Assembly: GCA_026388115.1 (NCBI GenBank)
Contig: JAPLKK010000119.1
Location: 1-58,241, forward strand
Direction of reading: 5' to 3'
DNA length: 58,241 nt
DNA from: Elusimicrobiota bacterium
GTDB lineage: Bacteria; Elusimicrobiota; Elusimicrobia; UBA1565; JACRDR01
Shown here: one piece after another, positions 8,383-15,818 of the stretch
How positions within the stretch are numbered: the first letter of the stretch is position 1
Layout of the letters: every line of letters starts with the position of its first letter
Program-made: the position numbers and the translations under genes
Notes under the pieces: model-generated
Told to the model about the DNA's origin: nothing
Database searches by the model: none
Seen by the model: the letters and a program-made list of their open reading frames with translations, nothing else

Positions 8383-9073
8383 CGATGACCACCTGCTGTC
8401 CGCTCAGATACGTGTTCTCGGGGCCGGCCAGCCAGGCGACGAGCGCCGCGATCTCCGCGGGCTTGCCCAGGCGGCGCGCGGGGATGCGCTTGGCCATCTC
8501 CGCCATGCCGCGCGGGCCCAGCACCCGGCGCGTGAGGTCGGTGTCGATGAAGCCCGGCGCCACGCAGTTGGCCAACACGCCGTCGGCGGCGGCTTCGGCG
8601 GCGAGCGCCGCGGTCATGCCGTCCAAGCCGAACTTGCTCGCGCTGTAAGCGCCGCGCAGTTCCTTGGAGATCACGCCGAAGATAGAGGTGACGTTCACGA
8701 TGCGGCCCCAGCCCTTCTTGCGCATGCGCGGCAAGACGGCGCGGCAAAGCAGGAACGCCGCCCGCAGGTTCACGTCTTGGATGCGGTCGAAATCCTCTGG
8801 CGCGATGCCGGCGAAAGGCGCGAGCTTGTTGATGCCCGCGTTGTTGACGAGGATGTCGATCCCGAGTCCGGCGGCCTCCTCGGCAAAGGCCTGCGTCGCG
8901 GCGCGATCGGAAAAGTCGACGGCGCGGAACTCGAGGCCCCGGGGCGCCCGCGCCGGGCGCGTGCCCGTGATGATGACGCGGGCCCCGTCGGCCTTGAGGC
9001 GCGCGGCGATCGCCGCGCCGATGCCGCGCGTGCCGCCGGTCACCAGAGCGGTGCGTCCCTTAAGAGGCTTCAT
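8210..9073 (-). CDS. Short-chain dehydrogenase/reductase (FabG-like)
   Basis: NAD(P)-dependent oxidoreductase. The classical SDR motifs are present: TGGTRGIG at 12-19, NNAGINKLAP (~92), the catalytic Ser in VNVTSIFG and YSASK (Tyr, Lys), then the C-terminal VVIDGGFSPG at about residue 232, where such proteins normally end. A further 53 arginine-rich residues run 173 bp into the AroB-like gene and look non-native; a one-base error near 8350-8375, or a true long overlap, would explain this. The ATG at 9073 overlaps the Gfo/Idh stop (ATGA). In the operon it probably reduces or oxidises a hydroxyl of the sugar-acid intermediate. Confidence 0.85.
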   Translation of the reverse strand: MKPLKGRTALVTGGTRGIGAAIAARLKADGARVIITGTRPARAPRGLEFRAVDFSDRAATQAFAEEAAGLGIDILVNNAGINKLAPFAGIAPEDFDRIQDVNLRAAFLLCRAVLPRMRKKGWGRIVNVTSIFGVISKELRGAYSASKFGLDGMTAALAAEAAADGVLANCVAPGFIDTDLTRRVLGPRGMAEMAKRIPARRLGKPAEIAALVAWLAGPENTYLSGQQVVIDGGFSPGVLARRPRRLDRTVVGPVGRAGGAAIREGACRPPGGRYRAPHRCDRSQQVA

Positions 9074-10152
9074 TGAGCCTTTCTCCCTCCCCCCTTGCGG
9101 GGGAGGGCCGGGGTGGGGGGTAGCCCATCGGAGAGGTTGAACTTCGCTTTCCAGCGAGGATCGGCACAGTAGATGCGGTAGATGAGTTCCATGGTCTTCA
9201 AGGCCTCCGCGGAGGTTCCGTTCACGACCGGCTTGTCGTGCGCCACGGCGTCCGCGAACTCGAAGACCTCGTCGCGCCAGGAATTATCCTGATCGAAGCG
9301 CGTCGTCAGCTCCTGAGGTTCGCCCGCGTCGTCTTCGGTGGCGCGGGCGACCGTGATCGTCTCGGCGCCGTAGCTCTTCGAGCCGGAAAGGATGCCGTCG
9401 AGCTGGATCGCGCCTTTCTCGAGCGTGATATCCATGCGGAAGCGATGGCGCCACGAGGTCGCTGAGGAGTGGAGCAGGGCCACGACGCCGGAGGCGGTGC
9501 GCATCAGAGCGTAGGCGTTGTCCTCGACATCATGGTTCCAGAAGGCGTTCGAGACGTGGCTATGGACCTCGACGAACTCGCCGGCAAAAAGGCGCATCAG
9601 GTCGACCATATGGATGCCTTGGTCGAGCAGGATGCCGCCGCCTGCGTACCGCCGCTCCGCCCGCCAGCCGCCCGCGTAATTGAGGATGCGGCTCTTGCCG
9701 TAGACGCCGCTCAGGTTCAGCACGCGGCCGAGTTCCCCGGAGCGGACGAGCCGCAGGGCCTCGCGCACCGAATCGTGATAGCGGTGATTGAAGCCGTACA
9801 TGAGCTTCACGCCCGGCCTGGCGCCCTCCGCCTCGATGACGCGCGCCACGTCCGCCAAGTCCCGGCCCGGCGGCTTCTCGCAGAAGACATGCAGGCCCTT
9901 CTCGATCCCCGCGATCGTCGCCTCGGGCGCGAGGTGATTGGGAAGGCAGACGAAGAGCGCGTCGAGCTCGGCCTTGGCCACGAGGTCGCGGAAATCGGCG
10001 AAATACGGCACGCCGTCGGGGAGCGCCCCCGGTTTGCCGAAAGACACGTCGCTGACAGCGGCCGTGGCCAGCGCCGGGTGCTCGTCGATATATTGCCGGC
10101 GGCGCTTGCCGACCACTCCGTAGCCCGCGATGCCGACGCGCAGCTTCTTCAC
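9070..10152 (-). CDS. Gfo/Idh/MocA family oxidoreductase
   Basis: NAD(P)-dependent sugar or cyclitol dehydrogenase of 360 aa. The N-terminal Rossmann fold (RVGIAGYGVVGKRR) is followed by LPNHLAPEATIAGIEKGLHVFCEKP with the family's catalytic EKP lysine, and GGGILLDQGIHMVDLMRLF with the DxxxH substrate-site residues (D176, H180). The last residues, GLPPTPALPRKGGGRKAQ, are encoded by palindromic repeat copy 2, so a mobile repeat has become the protein's tail while keeping the ATGA overlap with the SDR. It starts at ATG 10152, overlapping the KdsB-like stop. It likely oxidises the aldolase product or an activated sugar at one hydroxyl; the exact reaction is unknown. Confidence 0.88.
   Translation of the reverse strand: MKKLRVGIAGYGVVGKRRRQYIDEHPALATAAVSDVSFGKPGALPDGVPYFADFRDLVAKAELDALFVCLPNHLAPEATIAGIEKGLHVFCEKPPGRDLADVARVIEAEGARPGVKLMYGFNHRYHDSVREALRLVRSGELGRVLNLSGVYGKSRILNYAGGWRAERRYAGGGILLDQGIHMVDLMRLFAGEFVEVHSHVSNAFWNHDVEDNAYALMRTASGVVALLHSSATSWRHRFRMDITLEKGAIQLDGILSGSKSYGAETITVARATEDDAGEPQELTTRFDQDNSWRDEVFEFADAVAHDKPVVNGTSAEALKTMELIYRIYCADPRWKAKFNLSDGLPPTPALPRKGGGRKAQ
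9082..9121 (+). repeat. GC-rich palindromic repeat, copy 2 (inside coding sequence)
   Basis: A 40-bp copy, TCTCCCTCCCCCCTTGCGGGG... ending GGGTGGGGGGT, on the + strand. It lies within the 3' end of the minus-strand Gfo/Idh gene and is translated there as PPTPALPRKGGGR, leaving the reading frame and the downstream start overlap intact. Confidence 0.9.
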
Positions 10153-10940
10153 CGCCGCGCCTCCGAGACCGCGTAGGACTTCATCAGCTTGTCGGCCTTC
10201 ATCGCCCGCGCCGCGGCTTTGAGGTCCTGCGGCGTGTCCACCGACAGGCCGGTGTTCTTGACCGCGATCATCCTCACTCGATCGCCGTGCTCAAGGCAGC
10301 GCATCAAGTCCACGGACTCTATCTTCTCCAAAGGCGTCGCCGGCAGGGTGGTGAAGCGCAGGAGATAGTCCCTCCGGAACGGAATGATCGGGTACTGCCG
10401 GAACATGGGAACGCTCTTGGCGCCCTTCTTGCGCGAGGGGATCGGCTCACGCGAGAAATACAGCGCATTCCCCTTCAGGTCGACGACCACCTTGACCTGA
10501 TTGGGATCCTCGAAGGCCGCGTCGCCGGACAAGGGCGCCATGAGGCAGGCGAGCTGAAGGTTCGGATCGTCGAGCACCGCCTGGACCGCGAGGTCGACGG
10601 CTTGCGGGTCCACCATGGGTTCGTCGCCCTGCACCATCGCGACGATGTCCGTGCGGCGCCCGGTCTCCGCCTCGATCTTGAGAACGGCCTCGGCCGTGCG
10701 CTCGGTGCAGCGCGCGTGCGTGTCGGCGGTCATGACAGCCTTGCCGCCGAGAGAGCGGACGTAGTCGAAGATCTCGGCGTCGCAGGTGGCGACCCACGTC
10801 TCAGCCACCGTCTTGGCCAGCCGCGTCCGGAAATACACATGGCCGATCATGGGCATGCCGTGGAGCTTGGCCATGGGCTTGCCGGGAAAGCGAGTCGATG
10901 CCATGCGCGCCGGGATGATGGCGACGACGCGCTCAGCCAT
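10149..10940 (-). CDS. CMP-ulosonate cytidylyltransferase, KdsB-like
   Basis: Expected to join CTP with a 2-keto-3-deoxy sugar acid to give a CMP-sugar. It is 263 aa, about the length of KdsB. The nucleotide-binding IPARMASTRFPGKP is at 9-22. VAMVQGDEPMVDP carries the Asp that coordinates Mg2+, NALYFSREPIPS follows, and SVDTPQDL lies near the end. The KdsB signature (T/S)SGTDR is replaced by THARCTERT, suggesting a substrate different from Kdo. It directly follows the HpcH/HpaI aldolase (stop and start abut at 10940/10941) and overlaps the Gfo/Idh gene by ATGA. Alternative: a true Kdo enzyme; no KdsA or KdsC lies nearby, although KdsD is at 48701. Confidence 0.83.
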   Translation of the reverse strand: MAERVVAIIPARMASTRFPGKPMAKLHGMPMIGHVYFRTRLAKTVAETWVATCDAEIFDYVRSLGGKAVMTADTHARCTERTAEAVLKIEAETGRRTDIVAMVQGDEPMVDPQAVDLAVQAVLDDPNLQLACLMAPLSGDAAFEDPNQVKVVVDLKGNALYFSREPIPSRKKGAKSVPMFRQYPIIPFRRDYLLRFTTLPATPLEKIESVDLMRCLEHGDRVRMIAVKNTGLSVDTPQDLKAAARAMKADKLMKSYAVSEARR

Positions 10941-11705
10941 CTATCGAGGAGCAGCGGAGACCGCCGAAAGTGCCTGGCGCGCAGCCACGTCGATCATCCG
11001 CGTGTCGAGACTGTAGGCGACGAAACGGTAGCCTTCGCGAAGGCGGCGCTTGAGCATGGCGGGGTCCGGCTCCACGACGTGCAGCCCCGCGGGCTTGCCA
11101 AGCTTGTCGGCCGCACGCTTGACCTGACGCATCGCGGCTTGCACGCGCGCGTCCCGGGTCTTTCCCGGGAGACCCAACGAGGCCGAGAGGTCGTAGGGCC
11201 CAATGAAGCAGCCGTCGATGCCGTCGACGGCAAGGATCGCCTCGACATTGGCGACGCCGTCGACGTGCTCGATCATCGCGATGACGACGGCGTCGCTCTT
11301 AAGCCACTTCCGGTATGCCTCGAAGCCCGCCCCGTAACCTTGCGCGCGCGCCAAGGCGACGCCGCGACGGCCGTCTGGCGGGTAGCGGACGGCGGCCACG
11401 GCGCGCTCAGCGTCAGCGGCGCTGTTGACCATCGGAACGATGATTCCGCGCGCCCCCGCGTCCATGACGCGCTTGATCTGGTCGGCATCGTTCGAGGTCA
11501 GCCGGACCAGCGGCGCAACGCCGCAGAGGTCCACGACGCGGATGAGCTCCTCCGCCTCGCGGATCGTGATGACCGAATGCTCGAGGTCGATGCCGATCCA
11601 GGAGAACCCCGCGCGGGCCAGAATCTCGGCGATGGAAGGATGCGCCAGCGTAATCCAGGACCCGACCACAGGCTTGCCGGAGGCCAGGCGCTTCTTGAGT
11701 GTCAT
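10941..11705 (-). CDS. HpcH/HpaI aldolase (2-keto-3-deoxy-sugar-acid aldolase type)
   Basis: Class II metal-dependent aldolase of 254 aa. Family members condense pyruvate with an aldehyde, or reverse this, giving 2-keto-3-deoxy acids. Seen: VGSWITLAHPSIAEILARAG, WIGIDLEHSVI (the general-base region), LVRLTSNDADQIKRVMDAGARGIIVPMV, ALARAQGYG, VIAMIEHVDG with the metal-ligand Glu, and GIDGCFIGPYDLSASLG with the metal-ligand Asp. As first gene of an operon that next encodes a KdsB-like cytidylyltransferase, it is a good candidate for building the ulosonic acid by aldol addition instead of the PEP-dependent KdsA route. A -10 box TAAGAT lies 9 bp upstream of its ATG. Confidence 0.85.
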   Translation of the reverse strand: MTLKKRLASGKPVVGSWITLAHPSIAEILARAGFSWIGIDLEHSVITIREAEELIRVVDLCGVAPLVRLTSNDADQIKRVMDAGARGIIVPMVNSAADAERAVAAVRYPPDGRRGVALARAQGYGAGFEAYRKWLKSDAVVIAMIEHVDGVANVEAILAVDGIDGCFIGPYDLSASLGLPGKTRDARVQAAMRQVKRAADKLGKPAGLHVVEPDPAMLKRRLREGYRFVAYSLDTRMIDVAARQALSAVSAAPR

Positions 11706-11714
11706 TGACGCGTC

Positions 11715-11720
11715 ATCTTA
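11715..11720 (-). promoter_or_regulatory. candidate -10 box of the aldolase operon
   Basis: TAAGAT on the minus strand, 9 bp before ATG 11705. The intervening bases include the perfect palindrome TGACGCGTCA (11706-11715). No Shine-Dalgarno sequence fits. The -35 region is poor. Confidence 0.4.
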
Positions 11721-11751
11721 TCAAATCACCGCACCAGGCGTAGCTTTGCCG

Positions 11752-12657
11752 TCAGCCGTTCTTGAAGCAGCCGAGCCACTCCGCCTCCGTTGCGCGCATG
11801 CGTCGCAGCCCCTCGTCGACGCCCCAGGGCTCGATGCCGAGCAGAGCGTGCACTTTGCCGACACGCAGCGAGGTCTCAAGCGGCCGCGGCGTCGGCGACT
11901 TCAACTCCGCGACCGGCACCGGATCGACAAGCGAGGCCGGCAACCGGAAGACCTCGCAGACCTTGTTCGCGAAGGCGTAGCGGCTGATGCGCTCGGAACC
12001 GACGACGTGGAAGATGCCACCGGCGCGGCGCGCGGCCAGAGCGACGACGATCCCGGCAAGGTCGTCCGCCGAGGTCGGATTGTATCGGAGGTCGGCGGCG
12101 ACGCGCACCCTCTCGCCCTTAAGCAGACGGTCGCGCAGCGACAAGACGAAGTTCTTGGGATCGAACTGCCAGCCATAGGCCCCGGAGGTCCGCACGATGA
12201 GGTTCGAAGGCGACAGCTCGAGGACGACACGCTCCGACTCGGCCTTCTGGCGGCCGTACTCATTGATCGGCGAAGTCGCGTCCGCCTCGTCGTAGACCCC
12301 TTTCTTCCCGTCGAACACGTAATCGGATGAGAAGAAGATCAGCGGCAGGCGTCGCTTCGCGCAGGCCTCGGCCACGTTGCGCGTGCCTTCGACGTTGATC
12401 CGGCGCGTCTCCTCGGGATGAAGCTCGATGTAGTCGACGTGCGGCTGGGCCGCGGGAAGCGCCACGAGCGTCGGTCGAGTCTCGTCGAGCGTCTGCTCGA
12501 CGGCTCTCGCGTCCTGCATGTCGAGCTGCCGGAAGCCCCGGGCCGGCCGGCAGTGATAGGTCGAGGCGACGACCGGCGTCCCGCCCCGCTTCCAGGCCTC
12601 GGTCAGCGCATAGCCGACCAAGCCCGTGCCGCCGATGACGAGCACTCTCGCCGCCAT
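11752..12657 (-). CDS. dTDP-4-dehydrorhamnose reductase-like (RmlD family) SDR
   Basis: NAD(P)H-dependent reduction of a 4-keto-6-deoxy nucleotide sugar is the family reaction. It is 301 aa with the extended SDR fold: VLVIGGTGLVGYAL at the N-terminus, FFSSDYVFDGKKG with catalytic Ser, YGRQKAESE (Tyr-x3-Lys) and RTSGAYGW. ATG 12657 (MAARVLVIGG) is preferred to the TTG/GTG-like upstream extension because a TACAAT -10 box lies 7 bp before it and the Rossmann motif starts at once. It is divergent from the C-methyltransferase at 12692, which belongs with an RmlB-like dehydratase, so the two units may share one 6-deoxysugar pathway. Substrate stereochemistry is not predictable. Confidence 0.87.
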   Translation of the reverse strand: MAARVLVIGGTGLVGYALTEAWKRGGTPVVASTYHCRPARGFRQLDMQDARAVEQTLDETRPTLVALPAAQPHVDYIELHPEETRRINVEGTRNVAEACAKRRLPLIFFSSDYVFDGKKGVYDEADATSPINEYGRQKAESERVVLELSPSNLIVRTSGAYGWQFDPKNFVLSLRDRLLKGERVRVAADLRYNPTSADDLAGIVVALAARRAGGIFHVVGSERISRYAFANKVCEVFRLPASLVDPVPVAELKSPTPRPLETSLRVGKVHALLGIEPWGVDEGLRRMRATEAEWLGCFKNG

Positions 12658-12664
12658 GGCGGTA

Positions 12665-12676
12665 ATTGTATAGAAT
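12665..12676. promoter_or_regulatory. Divergent promoter core (two -10 boxes)
   Basis: The 34-bp gap between the two start codons holds an AT-rich island. ATTGTA (12665-12670) reads TACAAT on the minus strand, 7 bp from ATG 12657. TAGAAT (12671-12676) faces right, 15 bp from ATG 12692. The two boxes abut, so transcription in the two directions probably excludes one another. Confidence 0.5.
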
Positions 12677-12691
12677 ACCGGTGCTTCCGTC

Positions 12692-13963
12692 ATGCCCGCA
12701 CCCGTTCAAGAGCTTGCCTCTCGCACCGTCGACCGCTGCCGCGTCTGCGGCTCCGACCGGCTACACCGCTATTTGGATCTAGGGCAGACACCGCTCGCCA
12801 ACTCTTACGTCGAGAAGAGCCGCGTCGGCGAGCCCGAGTTCAAGGAAGACCTCTGCGTACAGCTCTGCAAGGTCTGCGGTCTCTCGCAATTAACGAAGGT
12901 CGTGCATCCGGACCGGATGTTCAAGCACTACCTCTACGTCAGCTCGACGACAGCGACGATTCGCGAGCACTTCGCTGAGCTCGCGGCAACCTCGGCCAAG
13001 GCCGTCGGCGCCGGCCCTGGCGAGCTCGCAGTCGACATCGCATCCAATGACGGCTGCCTGTTGCGTGGCTTCCAGGCCGTCGGCATGAAGGTCCTCGGCG
13101 TCGATCCGGCGGAGAACCTGGCCGCCGAGGCCAACGCCAACGGCGTGCCCACGGAATGCGCCTACTGGAGCACGAAGCTCGCCGAACGCTTGGCCGAGAC
13201 GCACGGGCGCGCCAAGGTCATCACGGCCTGCAACGTCTTCGCCCACGTCGACGATCTGCACGATTTCATGGGCGGGGTCGCGGCGCTCCTAGCCGCCGAC
13301 GGCGCGTTCGTCATCGAGTGCCCCTACGTGCTCGACTTCGTCTCGCACGGCGAGTTCGACACGGCCTATCACGAGCATCTCTCCTACGTCGGCGTCTCGC
13401 CGGTCCAGACGCTCATGGAGCGCCACTCCTTTTCCGTTTTCGACGTCGAGTACTTCAAGGACATCCACGGCGGCACGGTCCGCATCTATTGCGGGCGCGT
13501 GGGAAAACACCCGCGCTCCAAGCGCGCCGAGGAGTTCCTCACGCGTGAAATAGAGTTCGGCATCCGCGACCGCGCACCTTACGATCGCTTCGCCAAGGTC
13601 GTGCTGGATAACCGCGTCCGCCTGCGCGCGATGGTCGACGACCTCGGACGGCAAGGCCGGACGGTGTGGGCCTACGGCGCAAGCGCGAAGGGCAATACGC
13701 TCATGAATTTCTTCGGCTTGACGAGCAGGCAGATCCCCAAGGCGATCGACGACAATCCGAAGAAATGGGGGCTCTACACGCCGGGGGCGCACATGGAAAT
13801 CGTACCCATCGATCAGTTGAAGGACCATCCAGTGGACACGCTCATGCTCCTTGCCTGGAATTTCGAGGCTGAGATCCGACGCCGCTGCAAGGCCGCCGGC
13901 TACGAAGGGAATTTCATCGTGCCGGTGCCGAAGGCGAGGATCGTGCCCGGGGTGCGAGGATGA
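12692..13963 (+). CDS. SAM-dependent C-methyltransferase (NovU/TylC3-type), second copy
   Basis: A 423-aa sugar C-methyltransferase. The N-terminal zinc motif CRVCGSDRLHRYLDLG is complete, with further cysteines in LCKVCGLSQL. The SAM-binding motif is AVDIASNDGCLLRGF. YHEHLSYVG holds the conserved His pair of the active site, and the C-terminal Methyltransf_14 domain shows WAYGASAKGNTLMNFFG and LLAWNF. Same family and layout as 2566-3822, but a distant paralogue. It overlaps the RmlB-like gene by ATGA, so it probably methylates the 4-keto sugar that enzyme makes, giving a branched deoxysugar. The start is supported by the -10 box 15 bp upstream. Confidence 0.88.
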   Translation: MPAPVQELASRTVDRCRVCGSDRLHRYLDLGQTPLANSYVEKSRVGEPEFKEDLCVQLCKVCGLSQLTKVVHPDRMFKHYLYVSSTTATIREHFAELAATSAKAVGAGPGELAVDIASNDGCLLRGFQAVGMKVLGVDPAENLAAEANANGVPTECAYWSTKLAERLAETHGRAKVITACNVFAHVDDLHDFMGGVAALLAADGAFVIECPYVLDFVSHGEFDTAYHEHLSYVGVSPVQTLMERHSFSVFDVEYFKDIHGGTVRIYCGRVGKHPRSKRAEEFLTREIEFGIRDRAPYDRFAKVVLDNRVRLRAMVDDLGRQGRTVWAYGASAKGNTLMNFFGLTSRQIPKAIDDNPKKWGLYTPGAHMEIVPIDQLKDHPVDTLMLLAWNFEAEIRRRCKAAGYEGNFIVPVPKARIVPGVRG

Positions 13964-14916
13964 GGGCCCCCGTCCGGACGGCGTGCGTCACCGGCTGCCT
14001 CGGCTTCATGGGCTCCCATTTCACCCGCGCGGCCTTGAAGCGCGGCTGGCGCGTGTGGGGAATCGACAAGATGACCTACGCGGCGCGCGAGGAGTGGCTG
14101 GCTGAATTCAAGCGCTATCCCACCTTCGAGTTCCGGCAGGCGGATATCGCCTCTCTTGACCACCTTTACGAGGTGGACTACGTCGTCAACTACGCGGCCG
14201 AGACGCACGTCGACAACTCCATCGTGGACTCGAGCCGCTTCCTGCACTCCAATATCATGGGCGTGCAGAACCTCCTCGAGCTGATCCGCGCCAAGCGCCA
14301 TTACGAGATGCCCACGCTCGTCCAGCTCTCCACCGACGAGGTCTATGGCGACCTGACCAACGGCCACCACAAGGCCAGCGATCCGCTCCACCCCTCCAAC
14401 CCGTACTCCGCCTCCAAGGCGTCGGCCGACATGCTGATCATGGCCTGGCACCGGACCCACGGAGTCCCCTACTCGATCGTGCGCCCGACCAACAACTACG
14501 GCATCGGCCAATACCCGGAAAAGCTCATCCCTAAGGCGGTGAAGCACCTGGCGCTTGGAAAGCCGATCCCCCTGCACGGCGACGGCTCCTTCGTGCGCAA
14601 TTGGCTCCACGCCGAGGACACGGCGTCGGCCATCATGACGGTCCTGGAGAAGGGCAAGATCAACCGCGTCTACAACGTGTCGGGCAATTACGAGGCTCCG
14701 AACCGCGAGGTGATCCGGCAGGTCCTGCGCCATTACTTCGGCCGCAGCGTCCCGCTCGAGCGGTACGCCAAGTTCGAGTACGTGAGACAGGGAGAGGATG
14801 TGCGTTACGGCGTGGACGACAAACCTCTGCGCGAGCTCGGCTGGTCCAACCGCAAGCATTTCGAGCGCGAGATCGGCGCCATCGTGCGCTACTACAAGAA
14901 CAAAGTCGTCTGGTGA
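13960..14916 (+). CDS. NAD-dependent nucleotide-sugar 4,6-dehydratase/epimerase (RmlB-like)
   Basis: A 318-aa extended SDR close to dTDP-glucose 4,6-dehydratases. The NAD loop TGCLGFMGSHF is at 11-21 with Cys in place of the usual Gly-Ala. NYAAETHVDNS is the RmlB hallmark, LSTDEVYGD carries the catalytic Thr-Asp-Glu triad, NPYSASKASADM gives Tyr-x3-Lys, and RPTNNYGIGQYPEKLIP is also RmlB-like. Expected product: a dTDP- (or other NDP-) 4-keto-6-deoxyhexose for the upstream C-methyltransferase and the RmlD-like reductase. No RmlA is adjacent; nucleotidyltransferases are at 42716 and 55542. It overlaps both neighbours by 4 bp. Confidence 0.88.
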   Translation: MRAPVRTACVTGCLGFMGSHFTRAALKRGWRVWGIDKMTYAAREEWLAEFKRYPTFEFRQADIASLDHLYEVDYVVNYAAETHVDNSIVDSSRFLHSNIMGVQNLLELIRAKRHYEMPTLVQLSTDEVYGDLTNGHHKASDPLHPSNPYSASKASADMLIMAWHRTHGVPYSIVRPTNNYGIGQYPEKLIPKAVKHLALGKPIPLHGDGSFVRNWLHAEDTASAIMTVLEKGKINRVYNVSGNYEAPNREVIRQVLRHYFGRSVPLERYAKFEYVRQGEDVRYGVDDKPLRELGWSNRKHFEREIGAIVRYYKNKVVW

Positions 14917-15818
14917 CCCACACCCTCTCCGTCATAGTCCCGATCCACAACGAGCAGGACAACGTCCCATATTTCTACGGCCGCGCCAAGACAACGCTCG
15001 AGCCCCTCGGCGTCGACTGGAGGATCGTATTCGTCAACGACGCGAGCACCGACGGATCGCTCGACCGCATCCTCGAATTGCGCAAACAGGATCCTCGCAT
15101 TCGCGTGATCACGCTTTCGCGCAATTTCGGCTACCACTCAGCACTGGTCGCGGGCCTTTCGAACTCGGACTCCGACCTCTACGCCATCGTCGACGTGGAC
15201 TGCGAGGATCCGCCAGAGATGCTGGCCCGATTCCATCAGGCTATCGAGAAAGGCGCCGCGACCGCTTACGGAATCCGCTCCGAGCGCCCGGAGCCCAGAT
15301 GGCTGGTCTTCGGCCGGTGGGCCTTCTACTGGATCCAGCGCCAGATCGCCGACGGCCCGGCCATCCTTTGGATGGCTGAGTTCTCGATGTTTACCCGGTC
15401 GGTACGCGACGCGATCCTGGCCAGCAAGACCACGTTCCCGTACCTGCGCATCGAGATGGCGAACGTCAGCCTTCGCATGGAAGGCGTCCGCTACCGCCGC
15501 GAGGAGCGCTGCCACGGGACCTCCCACTACAATCTTCCGCGGCTGGCCAAGTTCGCGATCGCGGGCTTTCTGTCTTCCTCCACTTTCCCGCTGCGCTTCA
15601 TCGGCTACCTGTCGATCTTGATGGCGTCCCTCTTCGCGCTCAATACCATCGCGCTCAGGCTTGACCTCAAGAGCGCGGGCGCGCTCGCCGGGCTATATGC
15701 CTTCGCCTATCTGCTGATGTCGGTGCCGATGATCTCGCTCTACGTGGCGCGCACCTACAAGAACGTCACTGCGCGGCCGGTCTACTTCGTCGACCCCGAG
15801 CGCACCTTCCTCTCATAG
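14913..15818 (+). CDS. Membrane glycosyltransferase family 2 (GtrB/ArnC-like)
   Basis: A 301-aa GT2 with an N-terminal catalytic domain (LSVIVPIHNEQDNV, VFVNDASTDGS, YAIVDVDCEDPPEM) and two C-terminal transmembrane helices (~235-290). This is the layout of enzymes that attach a sugar to undecaprenyl phosphate for use on the outer face of the inner membrane. GTG 14913 is used since it overlaps the upstream stop as GTGA; the ORF track start at 14601 is inside the RmlB-like gene. SRNFGYHSALVAGL matches the GtrB-like subfamily. It is convergent with, and overlaps by 36 bp, the DUF2079-like membrane protein, which might be the acceptor-side GT-C transferase. Confidence 0.87.
   Translation: MTHTLSVIVPIHNEQDNVPYFYGRAKTTLEPLGVDWRIVFVNDASTDGSLDRILELRKQDPRIRVITLSRNFGYHSALVAGLSNSDSDLYAIVDVDCEDPPEMLARFHQAIEKGAATAYGIRSERPEPRWLVFGRWAFYWIQRQIADGPAILWMAEFSMFTRSVRDAILASKTTFPYLRIEMANVSLRMEGVRYRREERCHGTSHYNLPRLAKFAIAGFLSSSTFPLRFIGYLSILMASLFALNTIALRLDLKSAGALAGLYAFAYLLMSVPMISLYVARTYKNVTARPVYFVDPERTFLS

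Noticed and set aside
10287-11708. 473-aa plus-strand ORF opposite the aldolase and cytidylyltransferase
   Set aside because: His/Asp/Arg-rich shadow frame with no domain; both opposite genes are clear.
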